Notes under the pieces: model-generated | Told to the model about the DNA's origin: nothing | The model's database searches: none | Seen by the model: only the letters and a program-made list of their open reading frames with translations | Shown: positions 47,088-56,284 of the stretch, in pieces | Layout: each line of letters begins with the position of its first letter | Position numbering within the stretch: position 1 is the stretch's first letter | DNA from: Phenylobacterium glaciei | Lineage (GTDB): Bacteria; Pseudomonadota; Alphaproteobacteria; Caulobacterales; Caulobacteraceae | Direction of reading: 5' to 3' | NCBI RefSeq assembly: GCF_016772415.1 | Contig: NZ_JAGSGD010000001.1 | Coordinates: 2,319,501-2,383,500 of the forward strand | Length of the DNA stretch: 64,000 nucleotides | Program-made: the position numbers and the translations under genes

Positions 47088-48386
47088 TCAGGCGGGCTTG
47101 AGCCGGCCCCTGAACCGCGTGGCGGCCCACAGCGCCAGGCTGAGGGCGACGATCAGCAGGGTCGGCGTGCGCAGGGCGTGGTCGGAGGTGACGATCACCC
47201 AGGCGCAGAAGCCGCCGCCCAGGACAGCGGCGGCGGTGGCGGCCCAGCGGCGCGGGCCCTCGATCTCGCCCGAGAGCCTCAACAGGGCCGCGGCGCAGAG
47301 CAGGTAGAGGATCATCGACAGGATCACCGCCACATTGATCAGGGTCGTGAACTGGGCGCCCAGGGTCGGCGAGGCGCTGGCGATGGTGGCCACGCTCATC
47401 AGGGCCGCCGCCACCAGGATATCCCGGGTCGGCTTGCGGTCGGGGTTCACCTCCGAGGCCATCTTGGGCAGGTAGCCGGCCGCCGCGCCCGAGCGCGAGG
47501 TCTCGGCGGTGACCAGCACCCAGCCGCCCACCGTGCCCGAGGCCTTGGCCAGCGCGCAGAAGGCCACGACGCTGGCGGCGATGGGGCCTGCGAAACCCTT
47601 GATGGCGTCGGCGAAGGGGGCGGTCGACGCGGCCATGACGCTTGCGGGCGCCAGGCCCATGATGGCGGCCGAGGCGGCCATGTAGATCACCGCGGCCAGC
47701 AGCACCCCGCCGACCGTGGCGATGGGCAGGTTGCGCCTGGGGTTCTCGATGACCGCGGCGGCGACCACGGCGCTCTCCAGGCCCAGGAAGGCCCAGAAGA
47801 TCGGGGCGACCGACGCGGTGATCACCACGCCGTCGGGCTTGCCGCTGACGTTCCAGGAGGCGGCGAAGATCTCGGGGTTGAAGGCGAGCGCCCCTGCGAT
47901 GGTGGCGAGCGCGATGGGCGCCAGACCCAGGATCAGGGTCGCCGCGCCGTAGCGGGCCATGACCCGGGGCCCGATCAGGTTGATGAAGGTCAGGCCCCAG
48001 ATGACGCCCAGGGTCGCGAAGGTCGAGACGCCGGGCGCCTTCAGGACCGGGAAGAAATAGGCGAGGTATCCGGTGGCGGCGACCGCCACGGCCACGGTGC
48101 CGACCCAGCAGTTGAGCCAATAGGCGAACCAGCTGACATGGCCGGCCGCCGGGTGCAGACCCTCGGCGGCATAGGCCACCACGCCGTCGGCCTCAGGGCG
48201 GATCTGGGCGAGGAATGAGAACACCAGGGCCACCAGCAGGGCGCCGAGGCTGGCCAGGCCCCAGGCGATCAGGCTGACACTGCCGATGGTCCCCAGCGTG
48301 GCGGGCAGCATGAAGATGCCCGAGCCGATCATGTTGCCGGCCACCAGCACCATGGCGGCGACGGGGCCAAGACGCTTGAGGCTCAT
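47088..48386 (-). CDS. APC-family amino acid or polyamine permease
   Basis: A 12-span inner-membrane transporter of 432 residues. It starts MSLKRLGPVAAMVLVAGNMI followed by GSGIFMLPATLG, the substrate-binding helix 1 motif of the AdiC/PotE branch of the amino acid-polyamine-organocation family. Further spans are regular to the end (LLIVALSLALWAATRF). Its ATG overlaps the end of the Rieske oxygenase gene by 4 bases (ATGA, 48383-48386), so the two are made together. It could import the substrate of that oxygenase. Confidence 0.88.
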   Translation of the reverse strand: MSLKRLGPVAAMVLVAGNMIGSGIFMLPATLGTIGSVSLIAWGLASLGALLVALVFSFLAQIRPEADGVVAYAAEGLHPAAGHVSWFAYWLNCWVGTVAVAVAATGYLAYFFPVLKAPGVSTFATLGVIWGLTFINLIGPRVMARYGAATLILGLAPIALATIAGALAFNPEIFAASWNVSGKPDGVVITASVAPIFWAFLGLESAVVAAAVIENPRRNLPIATVGGVLLAAVIYMAASAAIMGLAPASVMAASTAPFADAIKGFAGPIAASVVAFCALAKASGTVGGWVLVTAETSRSGAAAGYLPKMASEVNPDRKPTRDILVAAALMSVATIASASPTLGAQFTTLINVAVILSMILYLLCAAALLRLSGEIEGPRRWAATAAAVLGGGFCAWVIVTSDHALRTPTLLIVALSLALWAATRFRGRLKPA

Positions 48387-49396
48387 GCGTGGGCCTTCGC
48401 GAGCTGGGTCTGGAACCAGGCGACGCCGTCCTCATGGCGCGGCGACAGCACGCCCACCTCATAGGCCCCGGCGTTGAGGTTCTTCTGCACCGCCTCGCAG
48501 ATCTCCACGTCCTCGGCGGTGATGGTGTTGGACGCGGAGAGGACCGACTCCATGTCGGCGGTCTGCGGATCGTAGAAGTACAGATAGTCCAGCCGCGTGC
48601 GGTCGTGGCCGATGGGGCGCATGTGCTCCACCATCAGGCCATAGCGGTAGACGTTGAAGGCGAGGTTCGGCCACAGCCAGGCCCAGAGGCCGTCATTGAC
48701 GCCGCTCTTGGTGGGCGCCTCGTGGACCGCCACGGCGCCGTCCATCTTCACCCAGTAGTCGTCCATCTCCAGCTCGGAGGCCAGTTGCGGGTGGACGATG
48801 GGGATGTGGTAGCCCTCCAGATAGTTCTCTACATAGGTCTTCCAGTTGCAGGCCAGGTCGTGGCCGCGGCGCAGGGTGGCGGGGCCGAGCTTGATGCCGC
48901 GCTCGTCGAACAGCCGGTCCAGGGGCGCGGTGAGCGCGGCGAGAGGCCCGGCCTTGCCGTCGACATTGACGAATAGGAAGCCGCGCCAGGTCTCGACGCG
49001 CACCGGCAGCAGGCCCCAGTCGCGGGGATCGAAGCCCTGCGTCGCGCCGAAGTCGACGGCGTTGCGCAGGCGGCCGTCCAGGGCGTAGCGCCAGCCGTGA
49101 TAGCGGCAGGTCAGCTCCTTGCCGCAGGTCCCCTGCCCTTCGCTCACCAGCGGCCCGGCGCGGTGGCGGCAGACATTGTGGAAGGCGCGCACGGCCCCGT
49201 CTTCGCCGCGCACCGCCACGACCGGCCAACCGGCGATATCGCCCGCCAGGTAGTCGCCGGCCTTGGGCAGCTCGCTCTCGTGACCCAGGAACTGCCAGGC
49301 GGCGGCGAACACGCCCTGGCGCTCGCGATCAAAGGCGGCGGGATCGCGATAGAGGGCCGACGACAACGTGGTCTGCATCCACGGAGTTCGGCCCAT
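48383..49396 (-). CDS. Rieske aromatic/amine oxygenase, catalytic subunit
   Basis: A Rieske non-heme iron oxygenase alpha subunit of 337 residues. The Rieske [2Fe-2S] cluster is held by CRHRAG and CRYHGW (C-x-H ... C-x2-H), about residues 75-100. The mononuclear Fe site shows NYLEGYHIPIVHP, with two His, and an Asp/Glu later. The short length and single-subunit look fit the quaternary-ammonium oxygenases (choline-, carnitine- or stachydrine-type) more than ring-hydroxylating dioxygenases, but this is not proven. A reductase partner is not nearby. Start ATG 49396 or 49378 (MQTTLSSAL). Confidence 0.88.
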   Translation of the reverse strand: MGRTPWMQTTLSSALYRDPAAFDRERQGVFAAAWQFLGHESELPKAGDYLAGDIAGWPVVAVRGEDGAVRAFHNVCRHRAGPLVSEGQGTCGKELTCRYHGWRYALDGRLRNAVDFGATQGFDPRDWGLLPVRVETWRGFLFVNVDGKAGPLAALTAPLDRLFDERGIKLGPATLRRGHDLACNWKTYVENYLEGYHIPIVHPQLASELEMDDYWVKMDGAVAVHEAPTKSGVNDGLWAWLWPNLAFNVYRYGLMVEHMRPIGHDRTRLDYLYFYDPQTADMESVLSASNTITAEDVEICEAVQKNLNAGAYEVGVLSPRHEDGVAWFQTQLAKAHA

Positions 49397-49505
49397 CGCA
49401 GCGCCGCCGTCAAGCGATGTGCTTAACCCCTATTCACCGCAATTCTTGGCTGTGGATTTACGCGGCGACAGCAATCTGAAGGTGAACAGAAGTGGGCCTA
49501 TTCCC

Positions 49506-49868
49506 GTGGAACAGATCAGCAAAATCGCCAATGCCGGGGCGCTCTCGGCCCGGGACATTCTCGACGCTTTCGACGTGTGGCTGAGCGACCGCGTCGGCGA
49601 GGCGCGCGCGGCGGGCATGGACCTCGCCTTCCATGACAGCGACTTCGACATCTCGCCCGGCCGCGAGCCGGCCCTGGTGGGTTGGAAGCACATGCTGCTG
49701 GCGCCCGGCGCCTGCCCGCCCAAGGGGGCCGACTGGACCGTCTATCGCCTGCAGGACCAGGGCTCGGCGGCCAACACAGCCAAGGGTTCGCTGGACCAGG
49801 ACGGCCTGCGCAAGGCCCTGGAGGCCCTGGGCTACGGCGCCTATCTGAGCTCCGCAAAGGCCGGCTGA
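49506..49868 (+). CDS. hypothetical small cytoplasmic protein
   Basis: A 120-residue protein (ISKIANAGALSARDILDAFD, HMLLAPGACPPKGADWTVYR, LRKALEALGYGAYLSS) without signal or membrane segment, not recognised. GTG 49506 is preferred over the longer ATG 49368, which would overlap the divergent Rieske gene. No strong ribosome binding site. The peptidase gene follows 79 bases later. Confidence 0.55.
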   Translation: MEQISKIANAGALSARDILDAFDVWLSDRVGEARAAGMDLAFHDSDFDISPGREPALVGWKHMLLAPGACPPKGADWTVYRLQDQGSAANTAKGSLDQDGLRKALEALGYGAYLSSAKAG

Positions 49869-49947
49869 TCGAAGCCAGGGGTTGCCTCGCGCCGCGCGGT
49901 CCGCAGGATGGGTGGAAACCCGTTCTGATTCAGAAAGCCGCCCGCCC

Positions 49948-51870
49948 TTGAACCACGCGTTCCTCGCCGCCTTCGCCCTGGCGCTCAGCCCCGGCGCGGC
50001 CCTGGCCCAACCCGTCCCGCCGCAGCCCCTGGCCATGCCGGCCGCCATCGTCGCGCCGCAGGACACACCCTATGCCGGGGTCCTGAAGCTGTCGGTGGAC
50101 GCCACCGATCTCGACCGCCGCATCTTCCGGGTCCGGGAGACCATTCCGGTGGCCAAGGCCGGGCCGCTGACCCTGCTCTATCCCAGCTGGATCCCCGGCA
50201 ACCACGCCCCGCGCGGCCCCATCGACAAGCTTGCGGGCCTGACCATCACCGCCGGCGGCAAGCCGGTGGAATGGACGCGGGATGTCGTGGACATCTCGGC
50301 CTTCCACGTCGACGTCCCGGCGGGCGTGAGCGCGGTGGACCTGGAGTTCCAGTACCTGTCGCCCACGGACGCCGACCAGGGGCGGATCGTAATCACCCAG
50401 GAGATGATGAACGTCCAGTGGTTCGCCCTGGCGCTCTATCCCGCCGGCCACTTCACCCGTCAGATCCAGATTGAGCCCAGCATCCGACTGCCCGCCGGTT
50501 GGTCATTCGGCACGGCGCTGGAGACCGCCGCGTCGGGAGAGGTGACGACATTCAAGCCCGTCAGCTTCGAGACGTTGATGGATTCTCCAATGTTCGCGGG
50601 ACGTTATTACAAGAAGCTCGACCTTGATCCGGGCGGCCGCTCGCGGGTCAGCCTGAACATCGTGGCCGACGATCCGAGCCTGCTGGAGGTCAAGCCCGCC
50701 CAGCTCGCCGCCCACCGGGCGATGGTGGCCCAGGCCGACAAGCTGTACGGCGCGCGCCACTATGACCACTACGACCTGCTGCTCGCGCTCTCCGACCGGA
50801 TGGGCGGAATCGGGGTGGAGCATCAACGCTCCAGTGAAAACGGCACGGTCCCGCGTTACTTCCTCGACTGGGACAAGCTGCCCTCGACCCGCAACCTGCT
50901 GCCCCACGAATACAGCCACAGCTGGAACGGCAAGTACCGCCGGCCCGCCGACCTGTGGACCGCCAACTTCAATGTGCCGATGCGCACCAGCCTGCTCTGG
51001 GTCTATGAGGGCCAGGATCAGTACTGGGGCTATGTGCTGGGCGCGCGCTCGGGCCTGGTGACCAAGCAGGAGACGCTGGACGCCCTCGCCGGCACGGCGG
51101 CGGCCTATGACAACCGGGTGGGCCGCGCCTGGCGGGCGATGCAGGACACCACCAACGATCCGATCATCGCCGCCCGCCGCCCCCAGGCCTGGACCAGCTG
51201 GCAGCGCAGCGAGGACTACTATTCCGAGGGCCAGCTGATCTGGCTCGACGCCGACACCCTGATCCGCGAGCAGTCGAAGGGGAAGAAATCGCTGGACGAT
51301 TTCGCCAAGGCCTTCTTCGGCGTGAACGACGGCGACTGGAGCCAGCTCACCTACGATTTCGACGAGGTGGTGAGGACCCTGAACGCCGTGCAGCCCTATG
51401 ACTGGGCGGGCTTCCTGCGCACGCGGCTGGACGGCCACGGGCCCGGCGCGCCGCTGGACGGCCTCAAGCGCGGCGGCTACCGTCTGATCTATACCGACAC
51501 CCCCACCGACTACGCCAAGAGCGACGAGACCCGCCGCAAGTCGACGGACCTCACCTATTCCCTGGGCCTGAGCCTCAACAAGGACGGCGAGTTCACGGCG
51601 GTGCAGTGGGAGGGACCGGCCTTCAAGGCGGGGCTGACCGATGGGATGAAGCTGATCGCGGTGAACGGCCTGGTGTACGACGCCGAACGGTTGAAGGACG
51701 CGGTCACCGCGGCCAAGGGCGGCAAGCAGCCCCTCGAACTGCTGGTGAAGGCGGGCGAGCGCTATCGCACCGTGAAGCTCGACTACCATGACGGCCTGCG
51801 CTACCCGCGCCTGGAGCGCATCGCCGGGACCCCGGCGCGGCTGGACGACATCCTGGCGGCGCGGAAGTAG
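49948..51870 (+). CDS. exported M61-family metallopeptidase
   Basis: A zinc aminopeptidase-like enzyme of the M61 (glycyl aminopeptidase) family, which releases N-terminal Gly or Ala. A signal peptide (HAFLAAFALALSPGAALAQ) is followed by an N-terminal beta domain, then the catalytic HEYSHSW motif (HExxH) near residue 320 with a downstream Glu in YEGQDQYWG. The C-terminal about 110 residues form a PDZ-like domain (FKAGLTDGMKLIAVNGLVYD). TTG 49948 places the signal correctly; the frame upstream is not family-like. It should act in the periplasm. Confidence 0.9.
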   Translation: MNHAFLAAFALALSPGAALAQPVPPQPLAMPAAIVAPQDTPYAGVLKLSVDATDLDRRIFRVRETIPVAKAGPLTLLYPSWIPGNHAPRGPIDKLAGLTITAGGKPVEWTRDVVDISAFHVDVPAGVSAVDLEFQYLSPTDADQGRIVITQEMMNVQWFALALYPAGHFTRQIQIEPSIRLPAGWSFGTALETAASGEVTTFKPVSFETLMDSPMFAGRYYKKLDLDPGGRSRVSLNIVADDPSLLEVKPAQLAAHRAMVAQADKLYGARHYDHYDLLLALSDRMGGIGVEHQRSSENGTVPRYFLDWDKLPSTRNLLPHEYSHSWNGKYRRPADLWTANFNVPMRTSLLWVYEGQDQYWGYVLGARSGLVTKQETLDALAGTAAAYDNRVGRAWRAMQDTTNDPIIAARRPQAWTSWQRSEDYYSEGQLIWLDADTLIREQSKGKKSLDDFAKAFFGVNDGDWSQLTYDFDEVVRTLNAVQPYDWAGFLRTRLDGHGPGAPLDGLKRGGYRLIYTDTPTDYAKSDETRRKSTDLTYSLGLSLNKDGEFTAVQWEGPAFKAGLTDGMKLIAVNGLVYDAERLKDAVTAAKGGKQPLELLVKAGERYRTVKLDYHDGLRYPRLERIAGTPARLDDILAARK

Positions 51871-51907
51871 GCGTGGAACGGCTGAGGTGGCCGGGTGACC
51901 TGACCCG

Positions 51908-53482
51908 CTAGACGCTGAACCGCACGAACAGCGGATGCCCCAACTTCGGCGCGGTGTTGGGCGCCGCCCAGTCCTTGCCGCCGACGCGGGCCTGGAAGGC
52001 TGCGCCTGAGGCGAAGTTGGCGACCGTGCCGGTGGGGCAGCCGAACCGCAGATCCACCGGCGGGGCGCCGGCCCGGTCGTAGGTGACCACGCCCTCGGAC
52101 CCCCGGGTCCCGGCGTTGTCCTGAATCCAGAAGCGGGTGACGTGGCCCTTGGGGATCACCACCGGCGGGCCAACGACATAGCGGCCGTGGACCTCGGCGC
52201 TGGTGCGGCGAACCAGGTCGCCGGCGCCTTGCGTGTTGTCGACGGTGACATAGGTCGAGAAGTCGAAATTGGGCGCATAGACCAGGGTGTCGGCCGGCGC
52301 AGAGGCGTCCTCGATGGCGTAGGTCCCGTCAGACGCGGCGGTCACCTGGCGCAGGCGGGGCGTCAGGGTCGTGGTGTCCACCTCGATGAAGGTGGGGTGC
52401 TTGGTCCCGATGTCGGCGCGGCTGGGGCAGTCGAAGCCGGTGTTCACATAGTTGATGAAGCCGTCCTTGAGGCCCGACTTCGGTTCGTGGGTGTGGCCGA
52501 AGACGACGAGCTCGGCGCCGTTCTGCAGGGCCAGGCGCTGGGCGAACCAGGCCAGGTAGCGGCCGTTGACGTCGGCGGCCGCCGCCTTTGCCGCGGAGAG
52601 GTCGCCCCCCACGGCGGTGGCCCAGCGCGCCCAGAGGCCCCGATAGTTGAGCTTCACCTCGCCGAGGTTGGTGGTGCGGCCATCCGGAAGCAGTATCGGT
52701 TCGGCCTCGCTGATGCCGGTGACCTTGACCGCGTAGTTCACGGCCGACTCGATCAGGGAGCCATTGATGGAGCCGGCCAGCTTGGAGAGCTCGATGCCGT
52801 TGGGGGCGCCCTGGTCGGGCAGGTTGGCCACGCTGCGCCCCGGCGGCAGGTCGCGATCCAGCATATAGGCCACCGAACGGGTGACGAAGTGGCCCAGCGG
52901 CAGGGGCGCGAGCGGGGTCGAGAGGTCGGGTGCGTTGAACATGGTCCAGCGGTGGCCGTGGGAGCAGGCCAGGCGGCGGTCGGGGGCCAGCGGGAAATAG
53001 GCCTCCTCGTCGCGGACCTGGATGCGCCAGCCCTCGCGGCTGACCAGGAAGTCGACGTCGCGCTGGGTGATCCCCATGTCGTGGTTGCCGGGGATCCAGG
53101 TCACCCGGCCCTTCAAAGCTGAAAGCGTCTGGGCCAGCTTGCCCTTGGGTCCGAAGATGGCCGGATTGGCGGCGGCGATCTCGCGCAGGGCCGGCGGCCG
53201 GCGGCGCGGCGGATAGGTCCAGAAGTCGATGAAGTCGCCCAGGATGATCAGCTCGCGGACCTGCTCGGCCTGGCCAATCACGTGGTCCAGCAGGGCGGTC
53301 AGGAAGGGCTCGTGGAAGTCCTTCTGATACCAGACCGTCGGCGAGTTATCGCCGATGTGGACGTCGCTGATGAAGACGACCTTGTTGCGGCCAGGCGCGA
53401 TGGGCGGAAGGGCGGCGGCGGGCCCCGCCAGAGCGCTGGCCCCGACCCCAGCCACGACCGCGCGGCGGTTAATGCGAGCCAT
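51908..53482 (-). CDS. Tat-exported metallophosphoesterase
   Basis: A calcineurin-like phosphoesterase of 524 residues. The five metal-binding blocks are complete: FISDVHIGD, LGDFIDFW, IPGNHDM, CSHGHRW and VFGHTHEPK. The N-terminus ARINRRAVVAGVGASALAG carries a twin-arginine signal, so it is exported folded to the periplasm. A beta-rich C-terminal domain (about 380-524, TPRLRQVTAASDGTYAIEDA) may bind its substrate or cell wall. The natural substrate, phosphate ester or nucleotide, is unknown. It lies between the peptidase and a divergent-reading kinase region. Confidence 0.9.
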   Translation of the reverse strand: MARINRRAVVAGVGASALAGPAAALPPIAPGRNKVVFISDVHIGDNSPTVWYQKDFHEPFLTALLDHVIGQAEQVRELIILGDFIDFWTYPPRRRPPALREIAAANPAIFGPKGKLAQTLSALKGRVTWIPGNHDMGITQRDVDFLVSREGWRIQVRDEEAYFPLAPDRRLACSHGHRWTMFNAPDLSTPLAPLPLGHFVTRSVAYMLDRDLPPGRSVANLPDQGAPNGIELSKLAGSINGSLIESAVNYAVKVTGISEAEPILLPDGRTTNLGEVKLNYRGLWARWATAVGGDLSAAKAAAADVNGRYLAWFAQRLALQNGAELVVFGHTHEPKSGLKDGFINYVNTGFDCPSRADIGTKHPTFIEVDTTTLTPRLRQVTAASDGTYAIEDASAPADTLVYAPNFDFSTYVTVDNTQGAGDLVRRTSAEVHGRYVVGPPVVIPKGHVTRFWIQDNAGTRGSEGVVTYDRAGAPPVDLRFGCPTGTVANFASGAAFQARVGGKDWAAPNTAPKLGHPLFVRFSV

Positions 53483-53587
53483 GGCGTGGTTCCCCGTGTG
53501 CGGGCCGAGTAGATCACGGGCAAGCTTGAGCGTGAACCTGGCGAAAACCGGGGGCGAATTCGCGTGTCAGGCGCTGCGGCCCCAGTC

Positions 53588-56110
53588 TCAAGCCACTTCC
53601 CGGTCCCCCTGGGCCTGCTCGGCGGCCAGGATGGCGTGGACGATGGTCTCGATCAGGGCTTGGGCGCGGATCGGCTTGGAGAGGTGCTGGTCGGCGCCCG
53701 CCTCACGGCCGGCGCGGACGTGTTCGTCCATGGCGTTGGCGGTCAGCATGATCACCGGGGTGCGCGGCAGGGCGTTGACGGTCTCGAATTCGCGCAGCAG
53801 CCGGGTGGCCGACAGACCGTCCAGTTCCGGCATCTCCATATCCATCAGCACAACGTCGAAGCGCTCGGCCTTCAGGCGATCCAGGGCCAGCTGGCCATTC
53901 TCCACGATCTCCGGCTCGACGTTCACCGACTGCAGGATCAGCTGCACCACCTTCTGGTTGGTGGGGTGATCCTCGGCCAGCAGGATGCGGCAGCCGGAGA
54001 GGTCGAAGCCCTGCTCGGCCTCGATGGCGGCGGTGGCGTCTACCGCCTGGGCGGTCTCAAGCGGCAGGAGGAAGGTGAAGGCCGAACCGACGCCGGGGGT
54101 CGACTCGACGCTGATCGCTCCGCCCATCAGTTCGACGAGGGAGCGGCTGATGGCCAGGCCCAGGCCCGTGCCGCCGAAGCGGCGGGTGATGGAGCCATCG
54201 GCCTGCTGGAAGCGGCCGAACAGGCGGGCCTTCACCGCGTCGTCGAAGCCGATCCCGGTGTCGGTGACAGCGAAGCAGACCTGCCCGCCCTCCTGCGTCA
54301 CGGCGAGACGAACGGCGCCGGCGGGGGTGAATTTCACCGCGTTGGACAGCAGGTTGGACAAAACCTGGGTCAGGCGGACCTGATCGCCGACGAAGGCGCC
54401 GCGGGCGGCGTCGGCGACGGTCCAGGACATCTCCAGGCCCTTGGACTCGGCCGAGGCGCGATGCAGTTCGGCGATGCGGCGCACGATGGCCTGCATGTCG
54501 AAGGTCTCGTAGGAGAGCTGAATCTCGCCGGCCTCGATCTTGGAGAAGTCGAGGATGTCGGTGAGCACCTGTTCCAGCAGGCGGCCGGAGGAGACGATCA
54601 GCTCAGCCAGCTCGCGGCTCTTCTGGGTCTTCTGTTGGGCCGCCAGGGTCTCGGAGATGGCGATGACGCCGTTCAGCGGCGTGCGCAACTCGTGGCTCAT
54701 ATTGGCCAGGAAGCGGGACTTCTCGGCGTTGGCGCGTTCGAGTTCCGCGGTGCGGTCGCGAACGCGGTCTTCGAGATTGGCCAAGACCTCCTCGACCTTT
54801 TCGCGCTCGCCGCGCAGGGCGTTGGCCAGGACGCCAATCTCGTCAGTGCGGCGTTCGATCTTGCTGACGTCGCTGCGGTCCGGGCGGCGGTCACGGACCC
54901 CGTAGATCTCCGGCTCGCAATCCCCGGCCAGCTGGCGGAGCGGCCAGACGATGGTGCGCCGGGCCAGCGCCACCACCAGTAGGGTCTGGATCAGGGAGGC
55001 GATCGCGCCGAGCGTCAGCACCCAGGACGCCGACTTGGCCGCCGAGAGCGCGATGGCGGACTTCGGATAGGTCAGCAGCAGATACCAGTCGGGACCCGCC
55101 AGGCGGCCATAGGCCACCACCTGGCGGCCGTCGGGGCTGTCGATCACCCCGTGCATCTGGCCGTCCTTGCGGATCGCCTTCACCAGGATCTTGAGACTGA
55201 GCTTGCGCTCATAGTCGGCGACGGTGTCCTCCGAGGCGCGGCCCGGCGTACCGAAGCCGGGATAGGCGATAAGTTCGCCCTTGCCCGTCACCACCAGGTT
55301 GGACGCACCGGGCAGGGTGTTCCTGATGGCGTTGAGGAAGAAGCCGGTGAGTTCGATGGACGAGCCGAAGGAGCCCACATAGCGGCCGTTGACATAGGCC
55401 GGCGTCAGGCAGCCCGTCGCCAGGCGCTCGCCCTTATTGTCCTGAATCAGGCGCTGCAGGTTGGTGCAGCGGGTGACGCGGGCGGGGTCGTTCCGCGGCA
55501 GGGTGATCTGGGCCATCTCCTCCTTGGAGACGTCGAGGCTGGCCGGCGCCTCGTGCCGGTAGAACATCAGGCGGTCGGGCCGGTCGGGGCCGAACATCAC
55601 CAGCCGGGTCGGCTTGGCCTGGAAGAAGTAGAAGTTGTCGTATTCGCTGCGGGCGGCCTGGCCGAAGTCGGACACCACGGACAAGGCGGCGGTGAGCGCT
55701 CGGCGGTCGGCGATGGAGGCGGTATCGGCCTGGCTCAGGAAGCCACCTATGCCGTAGACCCAACGGCCCGAGGCGGTCAGATGGCCGTCGAACAGATCAT
55801 CGCGGCTACGTCGCGTGCCATCGCCCTTGGCGGGAAAATAGTCGTCGGTCAGCCGCTCGACGTCGGCGTCCGACAGGTGGTTCATGCGGCGTTCGAGCTC
55901 GACGCCGGCGGCCTTGTGCAGGTTGGAGAGGTTGGTGAAGCGCTTGTCGATGTTGGAGCTGCGCTCGCGGACATAGTCCGACAGGTAGCTGATCTGGCGG
56001 TTGGTCAATTCCTGCTGGAACACGACGAAAGCGCCGATGGATCCCAGGATGGTGACCACCAACGACATCAGCCCGACGCTGATCAGGAACCTGCGCGAAA
56101 GTGAGTTCAT
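53588..56110 (-). CDS. hybrid sensor histidine kinase
   Basis: A membrane-bound sensor of 840 residues. Two membrane helices (about 9-32 and 380-402) enclose a periplasmic sensor domain with Cache-like features (GVIDSPDGRQVVAYGRLAGP, a PDC-like fold). Then come a HAMP-like linker with coiled coil, the dimerisation/phosphoacceptor domain ANMSHELRTPLNGVI with the phosphorylated His, the ATPase domain (FAVTDTGIGFDDA, GGTGLGLAI), and a C-terminal receiver domain with Asp in VVLMDMEMPELDG. The start at ATG 56110 puts the first helix at residues 9-32. No output response regulator is adjacent, so it is an orphan hybrid kinase. Confidence 0.9.
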   Translation of the reverse strand: MNSLSRRFLISVGLMSLVVTILGSIGAFVVFQQELTNRQISYLSDYVRERSSNIDKRFTNLSNLHKAAGVELERRMNHLSDADVERLTDDYFPAKGDGTRRSRDDLFDGHLTASGRWVYGIGGFLSQADTASIADRRALTAALSVVSDFGQAARSEYDNFYFFQAKPTRLVMFGPDRPDRLMFYRHEAPASLDVSKEEMAQITLPRNDPARVTRCTNLQRLIQDNKGERLATGCLTPAYVNGRYVGSFGSSIELTGFFLNAIRNTLPGASNLVVTGKGELIAYPGFGTPGRASEDTVADYERKLSLKILVKAIRKDGQMHGVIDSPDGRQVVAYGRLAGPDWYLLLTYPKSAIALSAAKSASWVLTLGAIASLIQTLLVVALARRTIVWPLRQLAGDCEPEIYGVRDRRPDRSDVSKIERRTDEIGVLANALRGEREKVEEVLANLEDRVRDRTAELERANAEKSRFLANMSHELRTPLNGVIAISETLAAQQKTQKSRELAELIVSSGRLLEQVLTDILDFSKIEAGEIQLSYETFDMQAIVRRIAELHRASAESKGLEMSWTVADAARGAFVGDQVRLTQVLSNLLSNAVKFTPAGAVRLAVTQEGGQVCFAVTDTGIGFDDAVKARLFGRFQQADGSITRRFGGTGLGLAISRSLVELMGGAISVESTPGVGSAFTFLLPLETAQAVDATAAIEAEQGFDLSGCRILLAEDHPTNQKVVQLILQSVNVEPEIVENGQLALDRLKAERFDVVLMDMEMPELDGLSATRLLREFETVNALPRTPVIMLTANAMDEHVRAGREAGADQHLSKPIRAQALIETIVHAILAAEQAQGDREVA

Positions 56111-56284
56111 CGCCCCGATAGCCGCCCCCACGGAAAGCGCGACTTTATGGGGTGAGTCCTTGCGCTAGGGTTTACGATTGCGCCTGGATTCAACCTTTGG
56201 GATGCCCTGACGGGAGGCCTGTTGTCCTCTCCAGGCAGCCCTGCCCATAGTGTGTGCAAGAACAGTCCCCGGGTAGGAACGCCG

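Noticed and set aside
46971..48218. Long plus-strand frame over the permease
   Set aside because: Antisense of a 12-span transporter whose helices are regular; product is Gly/Arg/His-rich.
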